Shown piece after piece: positions 10,951 through 25,300 of a DNA stretch of 64,000 bases (within the stretch, counting starts at the first letter, position 1; each line of letters opens with the position of its first letter). Source of the stretch: Cephalotus follicularis (Eukaryota; Streptophyta; Magnoliopsida; Oxalidales; Cephalotaceae); contig BDDD01002882.1 of NCBI GenBank assembly GCA_001972305.1, forward strand, positions 86,233 to 150,232. The letters are read 5' to 3'. A program made the translations under genes and the position numbers. The notes below the pieces were generated by a model that saw only the letters and a program-made list of their open reading frames with translations, had not been told where the DNA came from and did no database searches.

Positions 10951-12282
10951 CGTCTTTGTTACTGTTTGGGGGTTTCTTCATCTAATGATACGAAACGATC
11001 CCGATTCCTGTTAGGGTGCATTTGAGCATATGTATGCATTGCATATGCACTGTCTACTGCTTGATTGTGTACTGTTTGTGTATTGTTTATGATTTCTAAT
11101 GTGTTAATACCTTAGAAATGCATATATGAGCTCGGAATAAGATATTTTGAGTACGAAAATATGTATTGAATGAATAACGTATTTTCGACCGAATGGATAA
11201 ACAATTTACACTACTGAAACTGTTACTGATATTTTCTACTGAAAATACCTATATTCAAGTGTTGTCAATTTTGGAAACATTTTGGAAAACAACTGCCTGT
11301 TGTCGATCAAATCGATCATTACTGTTTACTGTACTGTTACTGTTTAAATTCACTGTTTGCTCTGTGAATTGCTTGTGATTGTGTTTGAGCTGCTAGTTGC
11401 ATGGCGGAGGTTGCCAGCGCCGACTAGTGGCAGGGTTGTACCTAGGGGCCAGGAGCATGGCTAGGTGACTCACTGTACTGTTGCCTCGCTCTGTTGCCCG
11501 AAGTGGGGACCGTAGTGAGAGTGTAGCGTGGGGCCAGGAGTTGACGGCGCTATATACTGTTGTTGTGGTCCTATGTGGACATCCTGACTGTTGTTGTGGT
11601 CCTATGCGGACATACTGTACTGTACTGTTTATTGGTCCTTTACGGACATTACTGCGATTGTTGATGTAGCCCTGGCCGGGTTACTACTGTACTGTTGCTG
11701 TATACATATATTTCTTATATATGTAAAACCGACATTTTACTGTACTGTTATACGTATATATATTTTCACATATGTACAAACTGGGTTTCTACTGTACTGC
11801 ATCATTTACGCATTCATATCATTGCATGCATTATGTTAATCCCGAATTACTGTTATGACTTAGCCGAGTGAGGACAAAGTCTAACCCCCCTACTTTACAG
11901 ATTGATGCAGTGGACATTTGGATCAGCATGGACGAAGATCAAGCTGTTATATTCTTGATCTTGTTATCTTCCTGTTTTGTTTAAACCTTTGTGGATTATG
12001 GTTTTGGGATGTACCATTGTTATGGTCCTGTTTCTGAGGGAATTTCATATTGTACTGTAACTCACGCTCCGTTTTATGGGCGATTAACCTTGATAACTTG
12101 TAATTGTGTAGCGTGCGGTATGGGACGCACGTTACGTGTTTACAGCTGATGAACTTGTTATGCTTCCGCAACTGACAGTTTGTTTAAAAGTTTTAAATTT
12201 TTATGGTTTTTGCATGAGCTGTATCTTATGTTAATTGCCTTTACCGCTTTAATATCGCGTTTTCTATAAACGGGGTGTGACA

Positions 12283-13565
12283 CATTCATTCCATAAGAAT
12301 CAGTCCACAATTATTAACAGTCTACAACAATCAAAATAAATCCTTCCACGGCATTCCCCACTTAGGGAGGAGCGATAACGCACTCCAGACGTGGAAGGTA
12401 GAGAAGCCAGGAGGAGTAAATATTACAATTTAGGCAAACCAGTTCCTCGGGTCCTCGGCTTTTGGAAGAGCAATATACGGGCTCTATGCGTCATAGGCAG
12501 AGGAGAGGAACATAACATTCATTAGGCAGTAATAATCATTCAGTTAGTGTGGCTCATCTCGGTCGGTGATCCATTGGCTCATCTTGGCCGGTGATCCATT
12601 GGGCTATCTCGGTGACCCACCTGGTTCAGCTCAATTCGGTGACCCATTTGGTCATCTAGGAAATAGCCTTACTGGCTCATCTCGGTTGGTGATCCCCGAA
12701 GGGCTCATCTCAGTGGTGATCCAGTACATTACATTTACTAACATTAACACTACATCAACATTTGCGGGGAGGTTTGCCTTTTTTCTATATTAGACTATGT
12801 TCACAAAGCACTACATTGTTATATTCCTACTGTTTACCTTTTATTCATTTTAACACCATCAGAACACATTACTAAGGCATGCCTGACAGATGCACAAAAC
12901 TCACCGTTCGAGTATACATGTATATATTAACTCATTCTTATTATGCTAGCCTACATGCATGCCCAGAACGCATGCATGTTTGGCGCTGAGGCCACCCCCG
13001 CCATTGCATATATAGTTGCATGCCCAGAACGCTTGGCAGTGCAGCTCAGCAGTATCACCACGGCACCTCGAGCGTGCACCTCAGCTCCCCTGGTGCATCA
13101 CCACGAGACCTCTGGCGTGCACATCGGCTCCCTTGGCGCATCACCATGGTACCTCTGGCGTTTGTGCTGGTGCATCCCCGCAGATGTCCTCAGGCATTAG
13201 CGCTGGTGAAGGCGCACGCAGAGGACAATGGCGTCCTCTGCACTTGTCCTCGAGCAATGGCACCTCGGCGTCTTCACGGTGGAAGCTCGACGCCGCTGCA
13301 TGCACAGGACGCTTGCGGGGGCCACGGTGTCCTCGGTGCCTGGTCACCCCGGGCATGGCTCAATGGCGTTTTGGCACCACTAGCATTTTGGCACCACGGT
13401 ACATGACCCTGGTGCGTTGCCAATACCTCGGGCATGTCTCCTCGGCATGGATCCACAGGCATGGCTCCTCGGCTCCAAGCATGCATGGTGGTTATGGTGC
13501 GTCCTTGGCACTGGCAGGGTTAGCCCCATCAATGTGTGTCCTCAGCATGCCTGGAGAAGGGGAGT
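12283..13565 (-). repeat. 5' LTR of element D, piece 2 of 3
   Basis: It aligns with about 1965-3290 of the 3' LTR, including the short tandem repeats (12540-12725) and the GC-rich section (12950-13562). A 243-codon plus-strand frame here is antisense to the LTR, is not kept open in the sister LTR and resembles nothing, so it is not called. The piece stops near CCTGGAGAAGGGGAG where insert X begins. Confidence 0.85.
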
Positions 13566-15485
13566 TTATTCTCTACTGGTGTGAGAACAAAACTGAGTTT
13601 ATGGCCATTTTAGGAGTTAGATACATAGACTGTTCAACTTTAATTTTCATTAAAGTGGCTCAAAACAATGAACATCTATTATCTAACACCATAAACAATC
13701 ATAAACAACCTAGGATCGCTAATCAACAGCCCAATCAAACAAAATAAACATACATAGAAGGATAGAGTTTATACCGAGCAACCAACTCCTTCCTTCAAGA
13801 ATCCATTCTGAAACTTCAAGCTTTCACTCAGGAATGAACAGCAGCGAAATAACGAACAAAACAAACTCCTATATGTCTAATCCTAATCTAGGATCAATAT
13901 AAGGGATGTAGTACTCAGTGTAAGCAGTACACCACCTATAGAATTCAAACTGTGGTGTTTACGATAATGGTATTTGCTTTCTCTCTTTTTCTCTTTTGTT
14001 CTCTAAGAACAAAGAAACCAGTGTTTACTCTCTCTCTCTTCACAAAACACGTTCCAGACAAAGAGCAAGACTCCTTACATAAACGTGTTCACATACCAGT
14101 GTCACTAGCACCTAGCAAAAACATCCAGGTTCAAGAATGACACACACCCCTTTACCAAAACGTTTTCTCTCTTCTCTATATGTTATCCAAGAATCCAAAG
14201 ATATGATCCACCAAATGTGGATCATCATCATGTCTACCAAATAATGAAAACATGTCAAAGGGATCTCATTCCTTCAATAGAGATCCTGTTTCCTTTCTTT
14301 CGCGCCATGATTCATGTGTTACCATATCCATTTGCATGACATATGGTTTTACCAAGTTGCAGTTGCTTGACATACGAAATGTCCAAGCATAGAAGAAGCG
14401 TTGTCTTCATTTCCTTTAAGAAAAAAACGTGTTATGTCAAATGCAGGTTGTCTAACAACCAAAAACACATTTCTCTTTATGCAACCAATGAGAAGAGAGA
14501 GCTTCGCATGTAGATGTTTATCCAGAGATATGATCCACCAAATGTGGATCATCATAAAGCCCAGTTATGAAAACGCGTTGTTGGGATTTCATTCCACAAA
14601 TGCAAATCCCTTTCCATTCTTGTCACCATGACAAAATGGATGTTTCCATTTTCTGGTCCCATATCCATTTCTAAAATGCAAGATATATGGCAAGCTTCTA
14701 TTTTTTGTTACTTAACAACTAATATGTTAATGCTCCAAGCATTCAGTATCAGCTAACACGTGTTAACGTCTTAATGCAGCGTGATTCCAAATCAGCTACC
14801 GAATGAGAAGAGAGAGATACGAGATAAGAGATTAAAATAATAATCTAATTATTATTTAATGCCAAAATCATATTAGTATATTACGTCAACTAATTAGTCA
14901 CGTAACATCAATAATATACCACAATATAACATGTGCCATCACACGTTATATAACTATACGATACATGTATCTGATACATATACTCTTGAGGCGGGACCCG
15001 AAAGTCCAGAAATAATCGATAACGATGGTGTGTTACTAAGACGCCTTACTCTTAAGTAAACTTACCATATATAGTCCTTGACTACTTTTAAGACCCTGAA
15101 CCTGTGACTATCACATTCCAGGTGTGTAAATTAATCCCTTGATTAATTTCCGCAATTAAGTCCGTTTCTGATACATCCGATACTTTATCCTAATGACAGT
15201 TATTGTGTACTATAATCCCTCGTCATACTTAGCTCTGATCACAGCCTAGGGTAAGGATACGTGTCAACTATAGATATGTCGGTATCTATAATCCGTATTT
15301 TACCATCATGACTATCGACAAGCCTTTTCGGAAACCCTAGGTTCCAGCTCGTCGTAACTTGGCTAGGTATTTCAAAGTCCACAATGAATACAGATACTAT
15401 AGAGCCAATCACCCTCACATCAGGTGTGACAATTCCTTGTTGCGCACTCACTTACATTCACAGAAATCCCGCAAGACCCAAAAGC
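13566..15485. repeat. Unclassified insert X, left part
   Basis: Together with 27230-27838 this forms about 2.5 kb lodged in the 5' LTR of D. It is moderately AT-rich, with no open frame that I can assign and no clear LTR pair. The right end read in reverse begins TGTTAGAGAGTGTGTGACCC, which could be an LTR head. The left junction does not end in CA, so this is unproven. About 20 bases of the D LTR are missing at the insertion point and no target duplication is visible. It might be a non-autonomous LTR element or a retrotransposon internal fragment. Confidence 0.4.
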
Positions 15486-17462
15486 TGTAACACCCCGTGT
15501 TATATTTTAAGAATGTATTTTATGATAGCATGCTTGGTATAATAATTAATATGTTACTTTGGTGATTTAATTAAGGCATGCATAAATTTATTTTGGTCTA
15601 TGTTAATTGGAGCCTATAATGTTTTAAGTTGATTATGGGATATATATATATATGATGGATTTAAGGCACAAATTTTATTTGTTTAAGTATGCCAAATTTT
15701 ATATGTTTATAAGGCCCAAAAATCTCTTGGATTTCATTTGAAAAAATTTGGCCCAACTTTTGAAGCCCTCCTCTTAACACTCCAGCCGAATTAGCAGTTT
15801 TTTTTGGCCCAAAAATGTTTCTTTTAAGCATGAAGTTCGGCCCAAATTTATCTCCCTTAAGCAGCCGATTTTTTTTACATGATTTTGGGCCAAAATGCCT
15901 ACATTTCTCTCCTAAACGCCGACAATTTCTCCATCTTTCTCCAACCTTCTACAAACTTCCCAAGCTTACAAATGAAGCTAAAGAAATCGGCCCTTCATTC
16001 TCCAAGCCACCAACGCCTTCTCCATTTCTTCAAGTAGCGCCGACCCAAGCGCTCCCCACTTCTCCAAGTCTCTAGAAAGTGCTCCAATCTTTAAGCTTAA
16101 AGGAACCTTAGAGTAGAAATTGACGGCATCTCTCCATTCCCTCACATGGACGACGTTTCTTCCACCATTGGAGCTCACTTTCTTAAGTTTTCTTCATGAA
16201 TCTCTCAAGGAAACAAGTTATAAGTGGTTCCTCATTCATCCTTGTAAGTTCTTTAGCATTTTTACATTATCCTTCTCTAAATTTTGGGTTTATTTTTGGA
16301 AGGGAGGAATTGATTTTAGACCTTAAGATAGGTTTAGATATTACCTGTAAAGTTTCGTGCCAAACAAATTTGGTTTGGACCAAAAAGTGCGAGGTTACGC
16401 TAAAATCGTTTTAAAACAGTGATTTTACAAAGGAGCTTATAGCTCTGTTTATCCGTTTGAATTTATTTTTGTGCAGTAGACTCCCAGATATGTTTAATTA
16501 CATTCCTGAATGTTTGGTGTCAACCGGATATGATTTTGGCTAAGAAGTCTCTTTTTTGCAGTTTTTACGGAAAAATAGTTCAAACCTTAGTTTTTCAAAG
16601 TAGCTTATAGCTCCGATCATCGGTTTGACTTTATTTTTTAGTGGTAGAATCTTAGGTAGGAATAAACACCTTTCCCAAAGTTTCGACTCCAATGAATCTT
16701 TAAAAATGGTAAAAAGGGTGTTAATTTTGTTTTTGCGGAAAGGTCATTTAACAATGACTTCACAAAGGAGACTAGAGCTTAGCTTGTCGGTTTCACTCGA
16801 TTTTTGAATGACAGACTACTAGGATCTTTTAATTAAGATCTGGAAAGTTTCACTTCGATACGATATGATTAATGCATAAAGTAGCTCATACGTGTATTCA
16901 TACATAGTTAAGGATTTGATCGATGATAATGGAGTTCCTAATCCATGACGTGGAATTAGATAGCCGAACTAGTTTTCAGCATCTGGTGAGACGCGGATCC
17001 TGTAGCTGATTCAGAGCATAGAGGGACTAGTATGCGGGGGTTATTAGCATTGATACAGTGAGTGGGACATTCCCTTCTTTTATTTTATTGTCTTTGAGAT
17101 TCTTGTATATCATATGTGCCCTTTTTGTGTTCATGATTTGTGATAGTTCGATCGGGATTTCAATCCCGCATGTCATTTTGTTGATTTTGTTCCATGATTG
17201 TGATATTGGACGAGCATGTGAGTGTTCTGGCTCTGGGTGACAATGTCACCTTCCCTTATGTTTGTCATTATGATATGTGATACTATGTTTTATATTCTGA
17301 TGCTGGTAACCTTATGATGTTGCTTACATGTACACCCATCGGAAAGGATGGGGTACGTGCCGCTTACATGTACACCCATCATGAGAGGTGGGGTACATGC
17401 CGCTTACACGCATGCCCTTGGTGATTGTGGGGTGCGTGTCACTTACCATAGGCACTCTGCAC
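15486..17462 (+). repeat. Solo LTR of family B, left part
   Basis: It starts TGTAACACCCCGTGTTATATTTT and continues at 26133 beyond nested element C, ending GGGACGAGTGTGACA at 27229. A perfect 5-base target duplication AAAGC lies at 15481-15485 and 27230-27234, proving a single LTR insertion later split by C. The last part (about 17320-17450) holds about three 40-base repeats built on GCTTACATGTACACCCATC. Its head matches the reverse LTR of element E; its tail matches the LTR of C. Confidence 0.9.
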
Positions 17463-20400
17463 TGTCACACCCGTCCCAACCGAGATAGATGTGACCATTA
17501 CGTGGCAAGCCTCCTTACGGAAACCTCCACGTGATATCTTAAACCTTATCAAAAAAACTTCTTACAAACATAAAAACAATCATAAAGTTAAACTTTCTCC
17601 AAAAACTTGAATTTTTTTTTTCTAACTCTTAAAATTTTACGAAAATCGGGCATGTAGTATCCGTTTATCGGACTATGCCCCCTGTAAAGAAAACACAATT
17701 TATAAAAAACACACTCCCGAAGGAGGAATCAACAGTTTAAAAGTGGGCTCAACCCTCAGCAAAACATAATTTAAAGCACTAAACACGCATGGTTGGGCTC
17801 CGCCCCAACCCCATTATCAAAGTATGAAAAGTAAATGTATAGGGCTCGGCCCTTTAAAAACAAAACCATAAAAGAATTTCACTTATATCAAAACATAAAT
17901 AAATACCGATGTAGTGATATTATGCATATGTTGAAAACTGGTAGCATGCCCTGCTCTCGTAGTCCATCCTCTGCTGAATCCGACTTAGCAACTCCTCGCC
18001 GTCATCTGAAATAGAAAACTGGGAGGGGGTTAGTCTAAATGAATAAGTGAGTTGGGACAAGTCATTCCCTGTACATCCATAAATGATCGGATGTGCTGAA
18101 AGAAATATATGCTGAAATCAAAAGTATAGAACACAAATATAAGAGAATCCATGAAAAGAACAAGGCCATCAACAATTCTTTATAATAGAAGCTAACACTC
18201 AATACTGGAATTGAAAATATAATAACTGTAACTGGACTATAAGTTCAGAGTAAACATCTGATGTATCACTGAAATAAAACAGTGTAACTAAGGCAATACA
18301 ATCTGAGTATAACAAGGTCACAATGATATCAGAGTAAGATGAAATATCATAGTCTCGAATAAAATAAGAAAAATAGGAAATGTGCCCATAAAGAAAATCA
18401 TAACGTCCGGAGATGCTTATACAACTATATATCCGTCAATTCCATATATCCGTCAATTCTCATCCGGCCATATCTAATGGCAAAACTGAATCTGGCTGCA
18501 GCAATAATAACAGGCCAATAGGCTACAGGATGTGTACATCATCCTTCATACACCGGTGCAGAGTGCCTATGGTAAGCGGCACGCACCCCACAACCACCAA
18601 GGGCATGCGTGTAAGCGACATGTACCCCACCTCTCATGATGGGTGTACATGTAAGCGGCACGTACCCTATCCTTTCCGATGGGTGTACATGTAAGCAACA
18701 TCATAAGGTTACCAGCATCAGAATATAAAACACAGTATCACATATCATAATGAAAAACATGAGGGAAGGTGACATTGTCACCCAGACCCAGAACACTCAC
18801 ATGCTCGTCCGATATCACAATCATGGAACAAAATCAACAAAATGACATGCGGGATTCAAATCCCGATCGAACTATCACAAATCATGAACACAAAAGGGCA
18901 CATATGATATACAAGAATCTCAAAGATAATAAAATAAAAGAAGGGAATGTCCCACTCACTGTAACAATGCCAATAACCCCCGCGAATTAGCCCCTCTATA
19001 CTCTGGATCGGCTACAGGATCTGCGTCTACAATGTCATTACATAATAGACTTAGAACTCATATGTTCACTGATTATAACATGAAATGCAAAGAAATGTCT
19101 TAAATGTCATAAACTTGTCGATTCGACCAATATTGCATAGAATTCATATTTTATGAGAAATACTAACTTATTCCTTTATATACACTAAAGTATTCAAATA
19201 GACTACAATCTACTCAATTAGAGTCACGATTACGAAATTTTGGCTTCAAATCCGTTTTTCCGCAAAATCCGCTAAAACCATAACACATTATCAAAAACAA
19301 GTCGTATCGAAGTGAAACTTTCTATATCATAATTGAAAGATCATAGTAGTCTGTGATTCAAAAATCAAGGAAAACCGACAAGTTGAGCTATAGTCTCCTT
19401 TGTAAAGTCGTTGCTAAACGTGTTTTCCGCAAAAGCAAAAGTTAATGCTCATTTATCATTTTTAAAGATAAAATGGAGTTGAAACTTTGGAAAAGGTGTT
19501 TATTCCTACCCAAGAGCCTACCACTGAAAAATGAAGTCAAACCGATAACCGGAGCTATGAGCTACTTTGAAAAACTAAGGTTTGAACTCTTTTTCCGTAA
19601 AAACTGCAAAAAATGAAACTTTTTGGCCAAAATCATATCCGTTTGACACCAAACTTTGAGGAATGTGTTTAAACATATCTAAGAGTCTTATGTTCAAAAA
19701 TCAATTCAAATGGATAAGCAGAGCTATATGCTCCTTTGTAAAATCACCATTTCAAAACGATTTTTACGTAACTTCGCACTTTTCGGTCCAAACCAAGTCT
19801 GTTTGGCACGAAACTTTACAGGTATCACTTAAACCTATCTTAAGGTCTACCATTAAAATGTTAAGTCAATCGGATGACTATAGGTTCAAAAAGTGACTAA
19901 AACACCATTTCCGCGACATAGCGACTAGAGATACCGATATCAACCATTTAAACACACTATCCCATCATTTAAATACTTTAAACAACACCATTCTTACATA
20001 TTCTCTTACCCACTTAACCTATACATTTACTTATCAACATTTTTATGTTGTCATTAAATCATTTATTCCAATGCCTCCTCCCACACTAACTATCCTTCAC
20101 CCATATTTATATGTATTTCACTTACTAATACCTTAATAACTTTAACATTATAACTAACACATTAATTCTCAATAAGCATATTCATACAAACCATTTTAGA
20201 TAATCCATATCAGTTCATATACCATTCAAAAATAAATTCAAAGCATTGTATAACTCTACCTCACAATGACGATTTAGCTTACAACAATGGAGATTTTGCT
20301 GTCAAAGTGACGAGCTGCCAATGCCTCAAGTCCCACTGCCGAGCTCTCTTCTTCTTCTTCACTGTCAAGCCGCATTTCCAGCTCTACCAAGCTCAACAAT

Positions 20401-21309
20401 GATTCCATTTGCGCCAACTCTCCTTCTCTGCACTACCGAACTCCCTGTCTCCACTTTACTGCCAATCGTCAACTGCCAGTTCCTCCAAGCTTCAATTGCG
20501 TCAAACCGAGCTCCCCCTATAACAACTTCGGCGCCAGAAATGGGTGTCCCCAAATGGAAGCTCTAAGATTCGGTATTCAAGGAGAAATAAAATGACAGAG
20601 AGAGGAGGGAAGAGAAATTACCGTCGTTGTAGCCGTGCTCGCCTTCTCTGCCACAACGCTCTCTCGTTCTCCCGCTCTCTCGCTGTCTTCTTCCATTCCA
20701 GGAGACGAACCCGTGAAATGAGAGTGTCGAACTCTCTCTCCCTTTCTCTTTTCTCTGTCGTCCAAAAGCGTGGGAAGCGGACATTGCGCCACTGACACGA
20801 AAACGGCTCCTCCTTGTGCCACCGAGATTCCACTATGCCAAACCTACTTGCCTGAGATTACTCAGCTTTCAAAACCCACCAATTCGCCTTCTCACTTGGC
20901 ACAAACACAGCGGGCGACAGTGGCGGCAGAGAAGAAGGAGAAGGAAGAGAAAAAAAAAATAAAGAGGGAGGAAAGGAAGGTACCTTGCAATGGAGATCGT
21001 CGTCCCTCTCTCTTCCCGGTCACCGGCGCTTCGCTCGACGTTGTCTTCTCAAGTGCGCCTCGCCCTCTCATTCTATGCCTCTCCTGTTTCATCAATGGCA
21101 CGGGCACGCCCGTGCCTTGTCCTTTTTATTTAATGTTTGAAGAGCCTGGCGTTTTCTAGAAAATGCCCGACACTTCACACTTCTTTATATATATATACAC
21201 TAATAATTAATAATAATAACTATAATAATAATAATAATGTACTCACCCCCTTTGCATGTCACACATATTTTGTACGCATCATTTCCAAAATGTGACACGG
21301 GGTGTCACA
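17463..21309 (-). repeat. 3' LTR of element C
   Basis: It ends, on plus, with ACGGGGTGTCACA next to the complement of a polypurine tract. It carries the 40-base tandem repeats (about 18560-18700), three GGGC-NGA-GCCC hairpin-type palindromes (about 17740-17860) and the CTAACCCCCTCCCAG module on the minus strand near 18020-18035. Open frames of 60-130 codons inside it lie on both strands, lack homology that I recognise and sit in low-complexity Ser/Arg-rich sequence; I do not call them genes. Confidence 0.9.
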
Positions 21310-21324
21310 ATCCCCCTCAAAATT
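21310..21324 (-). other. Polypurine tract of element C
   Basis: The minus strand reads AATTTTGAGGGGGAT immediately before the LTR start TGTGACACC, marking the plus-strand primer. Confidence 0.8.
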
Positions 21325-21539
21325 TACTCACACCATAGGGGAAGAAATCTAGGTACTTTCTACTCATCTTGCTCTTATCAATATTATCCTGGTATGAGTG
21401 TATCTAGTATTGTCAACCATTCAATCGTTAAGAGTAGCATGATAGCTTTTATCATAAGCAACTCAATCAACACTAGGCGAATATCCCATGCATAAGGCTG
21501 ACAGGTTCTCGTGCAATGTTCTGATCCCCCTAAAACAAT

Positions 21540-21700
21540 GGATAATCATCCGAAGATGAGCAAGAGACATAGAAAACTTCTTACTCAAAGCATTTGTAAC
21601 CATGTCTACATTGCCATAGGGTATTCGTTAGCGTAATCGTAGTCTTTAATCATTTCCACCCATCTCTGCTTGTGATTCAAATCCCTGATGTCTTCTAGGC
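21540..21700 (-). pseudogene. RNase H remnant in element C
   Basis: Minus-strand translation gives RWVEMIKDYDYANEYP and then, after a small frame break, NALSKKFSMSLAHLR. These match the last RNase H block of gypsy elements (QRRWVE...DYD...[16 protein letters not shown] in element A). It is about 50 codons and not functional. The rest of 21325-22300 shows no other recognisable domain. Confidence 0.6.
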
Positions 21701-22304
21701 GTAGCCCTTATAGGCTAAATCCTTCACTTGTACTCCACTAACATTTCTACCAAACGCTCAAACAGAAACGTACTATAATGATTGCTTAAACCTCTTCTAA
21801 CAATTCGTCACTATCAACGATTCGTCGCTGGGATGCTGTTCTAAAACGTACGCAAGAACTCTAAAAGAACTCTTCTAATACATTTATGGTGCTCTGTTCT
21901 GAACATCGTGCTCTAATAGCTCATAAAGTTGAGAATAGCTAGGTTATAGCTCGTTAGAACTCTGATTCAAATGCATTTATAATTAAAGAAATTGGAAAAG
22001 GTAGCGTCCTCGCGGTTAACTCTGCCATTTCCCAAAATGAAAATAACATCCTAGAATATCTCCAGTCTTAGAATCTCTGGCCTTACATCTTACTCTAGCT
22101 CTACATCAGTCGTCTATCAGGTAACCTTAAAAGATCTCACTATCTTTCTCCACAACGGGACCTATCTCCTTGACCACGAGGCATGCTACCGAACACATGA
22201 CTCTGATGCAATGCATGATATGCATGAGTTTAAAAATCATTTTCTCTTTTCTTAAAAATCTTGAAAACATTTCACTTTAAAGTTTAGAGAATCTAAAACC
22301 AAAA

Positions 22305-22316
22305 GCTCTGATACCA
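22305..22316 (-). other. Primer binding site of element C (tRNA-iMet type)
   Basis: The minus strand reads TGGTATCAGAGC three bases from the LTR end at 22320. Confidence 0.9.
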
Positions 22317-22319
22317 AAT

Positions 22320-25300
22320 TGTCACACCCGTCCCAACCGAGACAGATGTGACCATCACGTGGCAAGCCTCCTTACGGAAACCTCCACGTGATATCTTAAA
22401 CCTTATCAAAAAAACTTCTTACAAACATAAAAACAATCATAAAGTTAAACTTTCTCCAAAAACTTGAAAAAAAATTTCTAACTCTTAAAATTTTACGAAA
22501 ATCGGGCATGTAGTATCTGTTTATCGAACTATGCCCCCTGTAAAGAAAACACAATTTATAAAAAACACACTCCTGAAGGAGGAATCAACAGTTTAAAAGT
22601 GGGCCCAGTCCTCAGCAAAACACAATTTAAAGCACTAAACAAGCATGGTTGGGCTCCGCCCCAACCCCATTATTAAAGTATGAAAAGTAAATGTATAGGG
22701 CTCGGCCCTTTAAAAATAAAACCATAAAAGAATTTCACTTATATCAAAACATAAATAAATGTCGATGTAGTGATATTATGCATGTGTTGAAAACTGGTAG
22801 CATGCCCTGCTCTCGTGGTCCATCCTCTGCTGAATCTGACTTAGCAACTCCTCGCCCTCATCTGAAATAGAAAACTGGGAGGGGGTTAGTCTAAATGACT
22901 AAGTGAGTTGGGACAAGTCATTCTCTGTACATCCATAAATAATCGGATATGCTGAAAGAAATATATGCTGAAATCAAAAGTATAGAACACAAATATAATA
23001 GAATCCATGAAAAGAACAAGGCCATCAACAATTCTTTATAATAGAAGCTAACACTCAATACTGGAATTGAAAATATAATAACTGTAACTGGACTACAAGT
23101 TCAGAGTAAACATCTGATGTATCGCTGAAATAAAACAGTGTAACTAAGGACAATACAATCTGAGTATAACAAGGTCACAATGATATCAGAGTAAGATGAA
23201 ATATCATAGTCTCGAATAAAATCAGAAAAACAGGAAATGTGCCCATAAAGAAAATCATAACGTCCAGAGATGCTGATACAACTATATATCTGTCAATTCC
23301 ATATAACCGTCAATTCTCATCCGGCCATATCTAATGGCAAAACTGAATCTGGCTGCAACAATAATAACAGGCCAATAGGCTACAGGATGTGTACATCATC
23401 CTTCATACACTGGTGCAGAGTGCCTATGGTAAGCGGCACTCACCCCACAACCACCAAGGGCATGCGTGTAAGCGGCATGTACCCCACCTCTTATGATGGG
23501 TGTACATGTAAGCGGCACGTACCCCATCCTTTCCGATGGGTGTACATGTAAGCAACATCATAAGGTTACCAGCATCAGAATATAAAACACAGTATCACAT
23601 ATCATAATGAAAAACATAAGGGAAGGTGGCATTGTCACCCAGAGCCAGAACACTCACATGCTCGTCCGATATCACAATCATGGAACAAAATCAACAAAAT
23701 GACATGTGGGATTCAAATCTCGATCGAACTATCACAAATCATGAACACAAAAGGGCACATATGACATACAAGAATCTCAAAGACAATAAAATAAAAGAAG
23801 GGAATGTCCCACTCACTGTAACAATGCCAATAACCCCCGCGAATTAGCCCCTCTATACTCTGGATCGGCTACAGGATCTGCGTCTACAATGTCATTACAT
23901 AATAGACTTAGAACTCATATGTTGAATGATTATAACATGAAATGCAAAGAAATGTCTTAAATGTCATAAACTTGTCGATTCGACCAATATTGCATAGAAT
24001 TCATATTTTTATGCCAAAAACTAACTTATTCCTTTATATACACTAAAGTATTCAAATAGACTACAATCTACTCAATTAGAGTCACGATTACGAAATTTTG
24101 GCTTCAAATCTGTTTTTCCGCAAAATTCGTTAAAACCATAAAACATGATCAAAAACAAGTCGTATCGAAGTGAAACTTTCTATATCATAATTAAAAAATC
24201 ATAGTAGTCTTTCATTCAAAAATCAAGGAAAACCGACAAGTTGAGCTATAGTCTCCTTTGTAAAGTCGTTGCTAAACGTGTTTTCCGCAAAAGCAAAAAT
24301 TAATGCTCATTTACCATTTTTAAAGATAAAATGGAGTTGAAACTTTGTAAAAGGTATTTTTCCTACCCAAGAGCCTACCACTGAAAAATGAAGTCAAACC
24401 GATAACCGGAGCTATGAGTTACTTTGAAAAACTAAGGTTTGAACTCTTTTTCCGTAAAAACTGCAAAAAATGAGACTTTTTGGTCAAAATAATATCCGTT
24501 TGACATAAAACTTTCAGGAATGTGTTTAAAAAAAATATCTAAGAGTCTTTTGTTCAAAAATCAATTCAAACGGATAAGCAGAGTTATATGCTCCTTTGTA
24601 AAATCACCGTTTCAAAACGATTTTTACGTAACTTTGCACTTTTCGATCCAAACCAAGTCTGTTTGGCACGAAACTTTACAGGTATCACTTAAACCTATCT
24701 TAAGGTCTACCATTAAAATTTTAAGTCAATCGGATGACTATAGGTTCAAAAAGTGACGAAAACACCATTTCCGCGACATAGCGACTAGAGATACCGATAT
24801 CAACCATTTAAACACACTATCCCATCATTTAAATACTTTAAACAACACCATTCTTATATATTCTCTTACCCACTTAACCTATACATTTACTTATCAACAT
24901 TTTTATGTTGTCATTAAATTATTTATTCCAATGCCTCCTCCCACACTAACTATCCTTCACCCACATTTATATGTATTTCACTTACTAATACCTTAATAAC
25001 TTTAGCATTATAACTAACACATTAATTCTCAATAAGCATATTCATACAAACCATTTTAGATAATCCATATCAGTTCATATACCATTCAAAAAGAAATTCA
25101 AAGCATTGTATAACTCTACCTCACAATGACGATTTAGCTTACAACAATGGAGATTTTGCTGTCAAAGTGACGAACTGCCAATGCCTCAAGCCCCACTTCC
25201 GAGCTCTCTTCTTCTTCTTCACTGTCAAGCCACATTTCCAGCTCTACCAAGCTCAACAACGATTCCATTTGCTCCAACTCTTCTTCTCTGCACTACCGAA

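Larger units (their letters stand above)
9545..12282 (+). mobile_element. Solo LTR of family A (A2), 2.74 kb
   Basis: It starts TGTAACGCCCGG and ends ACGGGGTGTGACA, the same termini as 48575-51214. The flanks join in the uninterrupted D LTR (compare about 1955-1970), so this is one LTR left after recombination or never part of a full element here. Flanking five bases are AAGTC on the left and CATTC on the right. The uninterrupted copy has CATTC, so the left duplication has probably changed at two positions. It holds two ATCGACGTC motif clusters, a TATA-like box near 10205 and the shared CTAACCCCC...TTTACAG module at about 11880-11900. No coding sequence. Confidence 0.9.

Noticed and set aside
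1..12282. Reverse LTR A1 and forward LTR A2 as the terminal inverted repeats of one DNA transposon
   Set aside because: Both have TG...CA LTR ends, differ widely in sequence and sit in different hosts, and the forward one has its own (altered) target duplication.
13016..13747. A 243-codon GC-rich open frame
   Set aside because: It is antisense to LTR D, crosses the junction into insert X and is not kept open in the sister LTR at 2700-3300. No domain is visible.
20321..21159. Several 70-130-codon frames on both strands, repeated at 25167-26021
   Set aside because: They lie in the two LTRs of element C, are Ser/Arg/Lys-rich low-complexity sequence, overlap each other on opposite strands and differ by frameshifts between the two copies.
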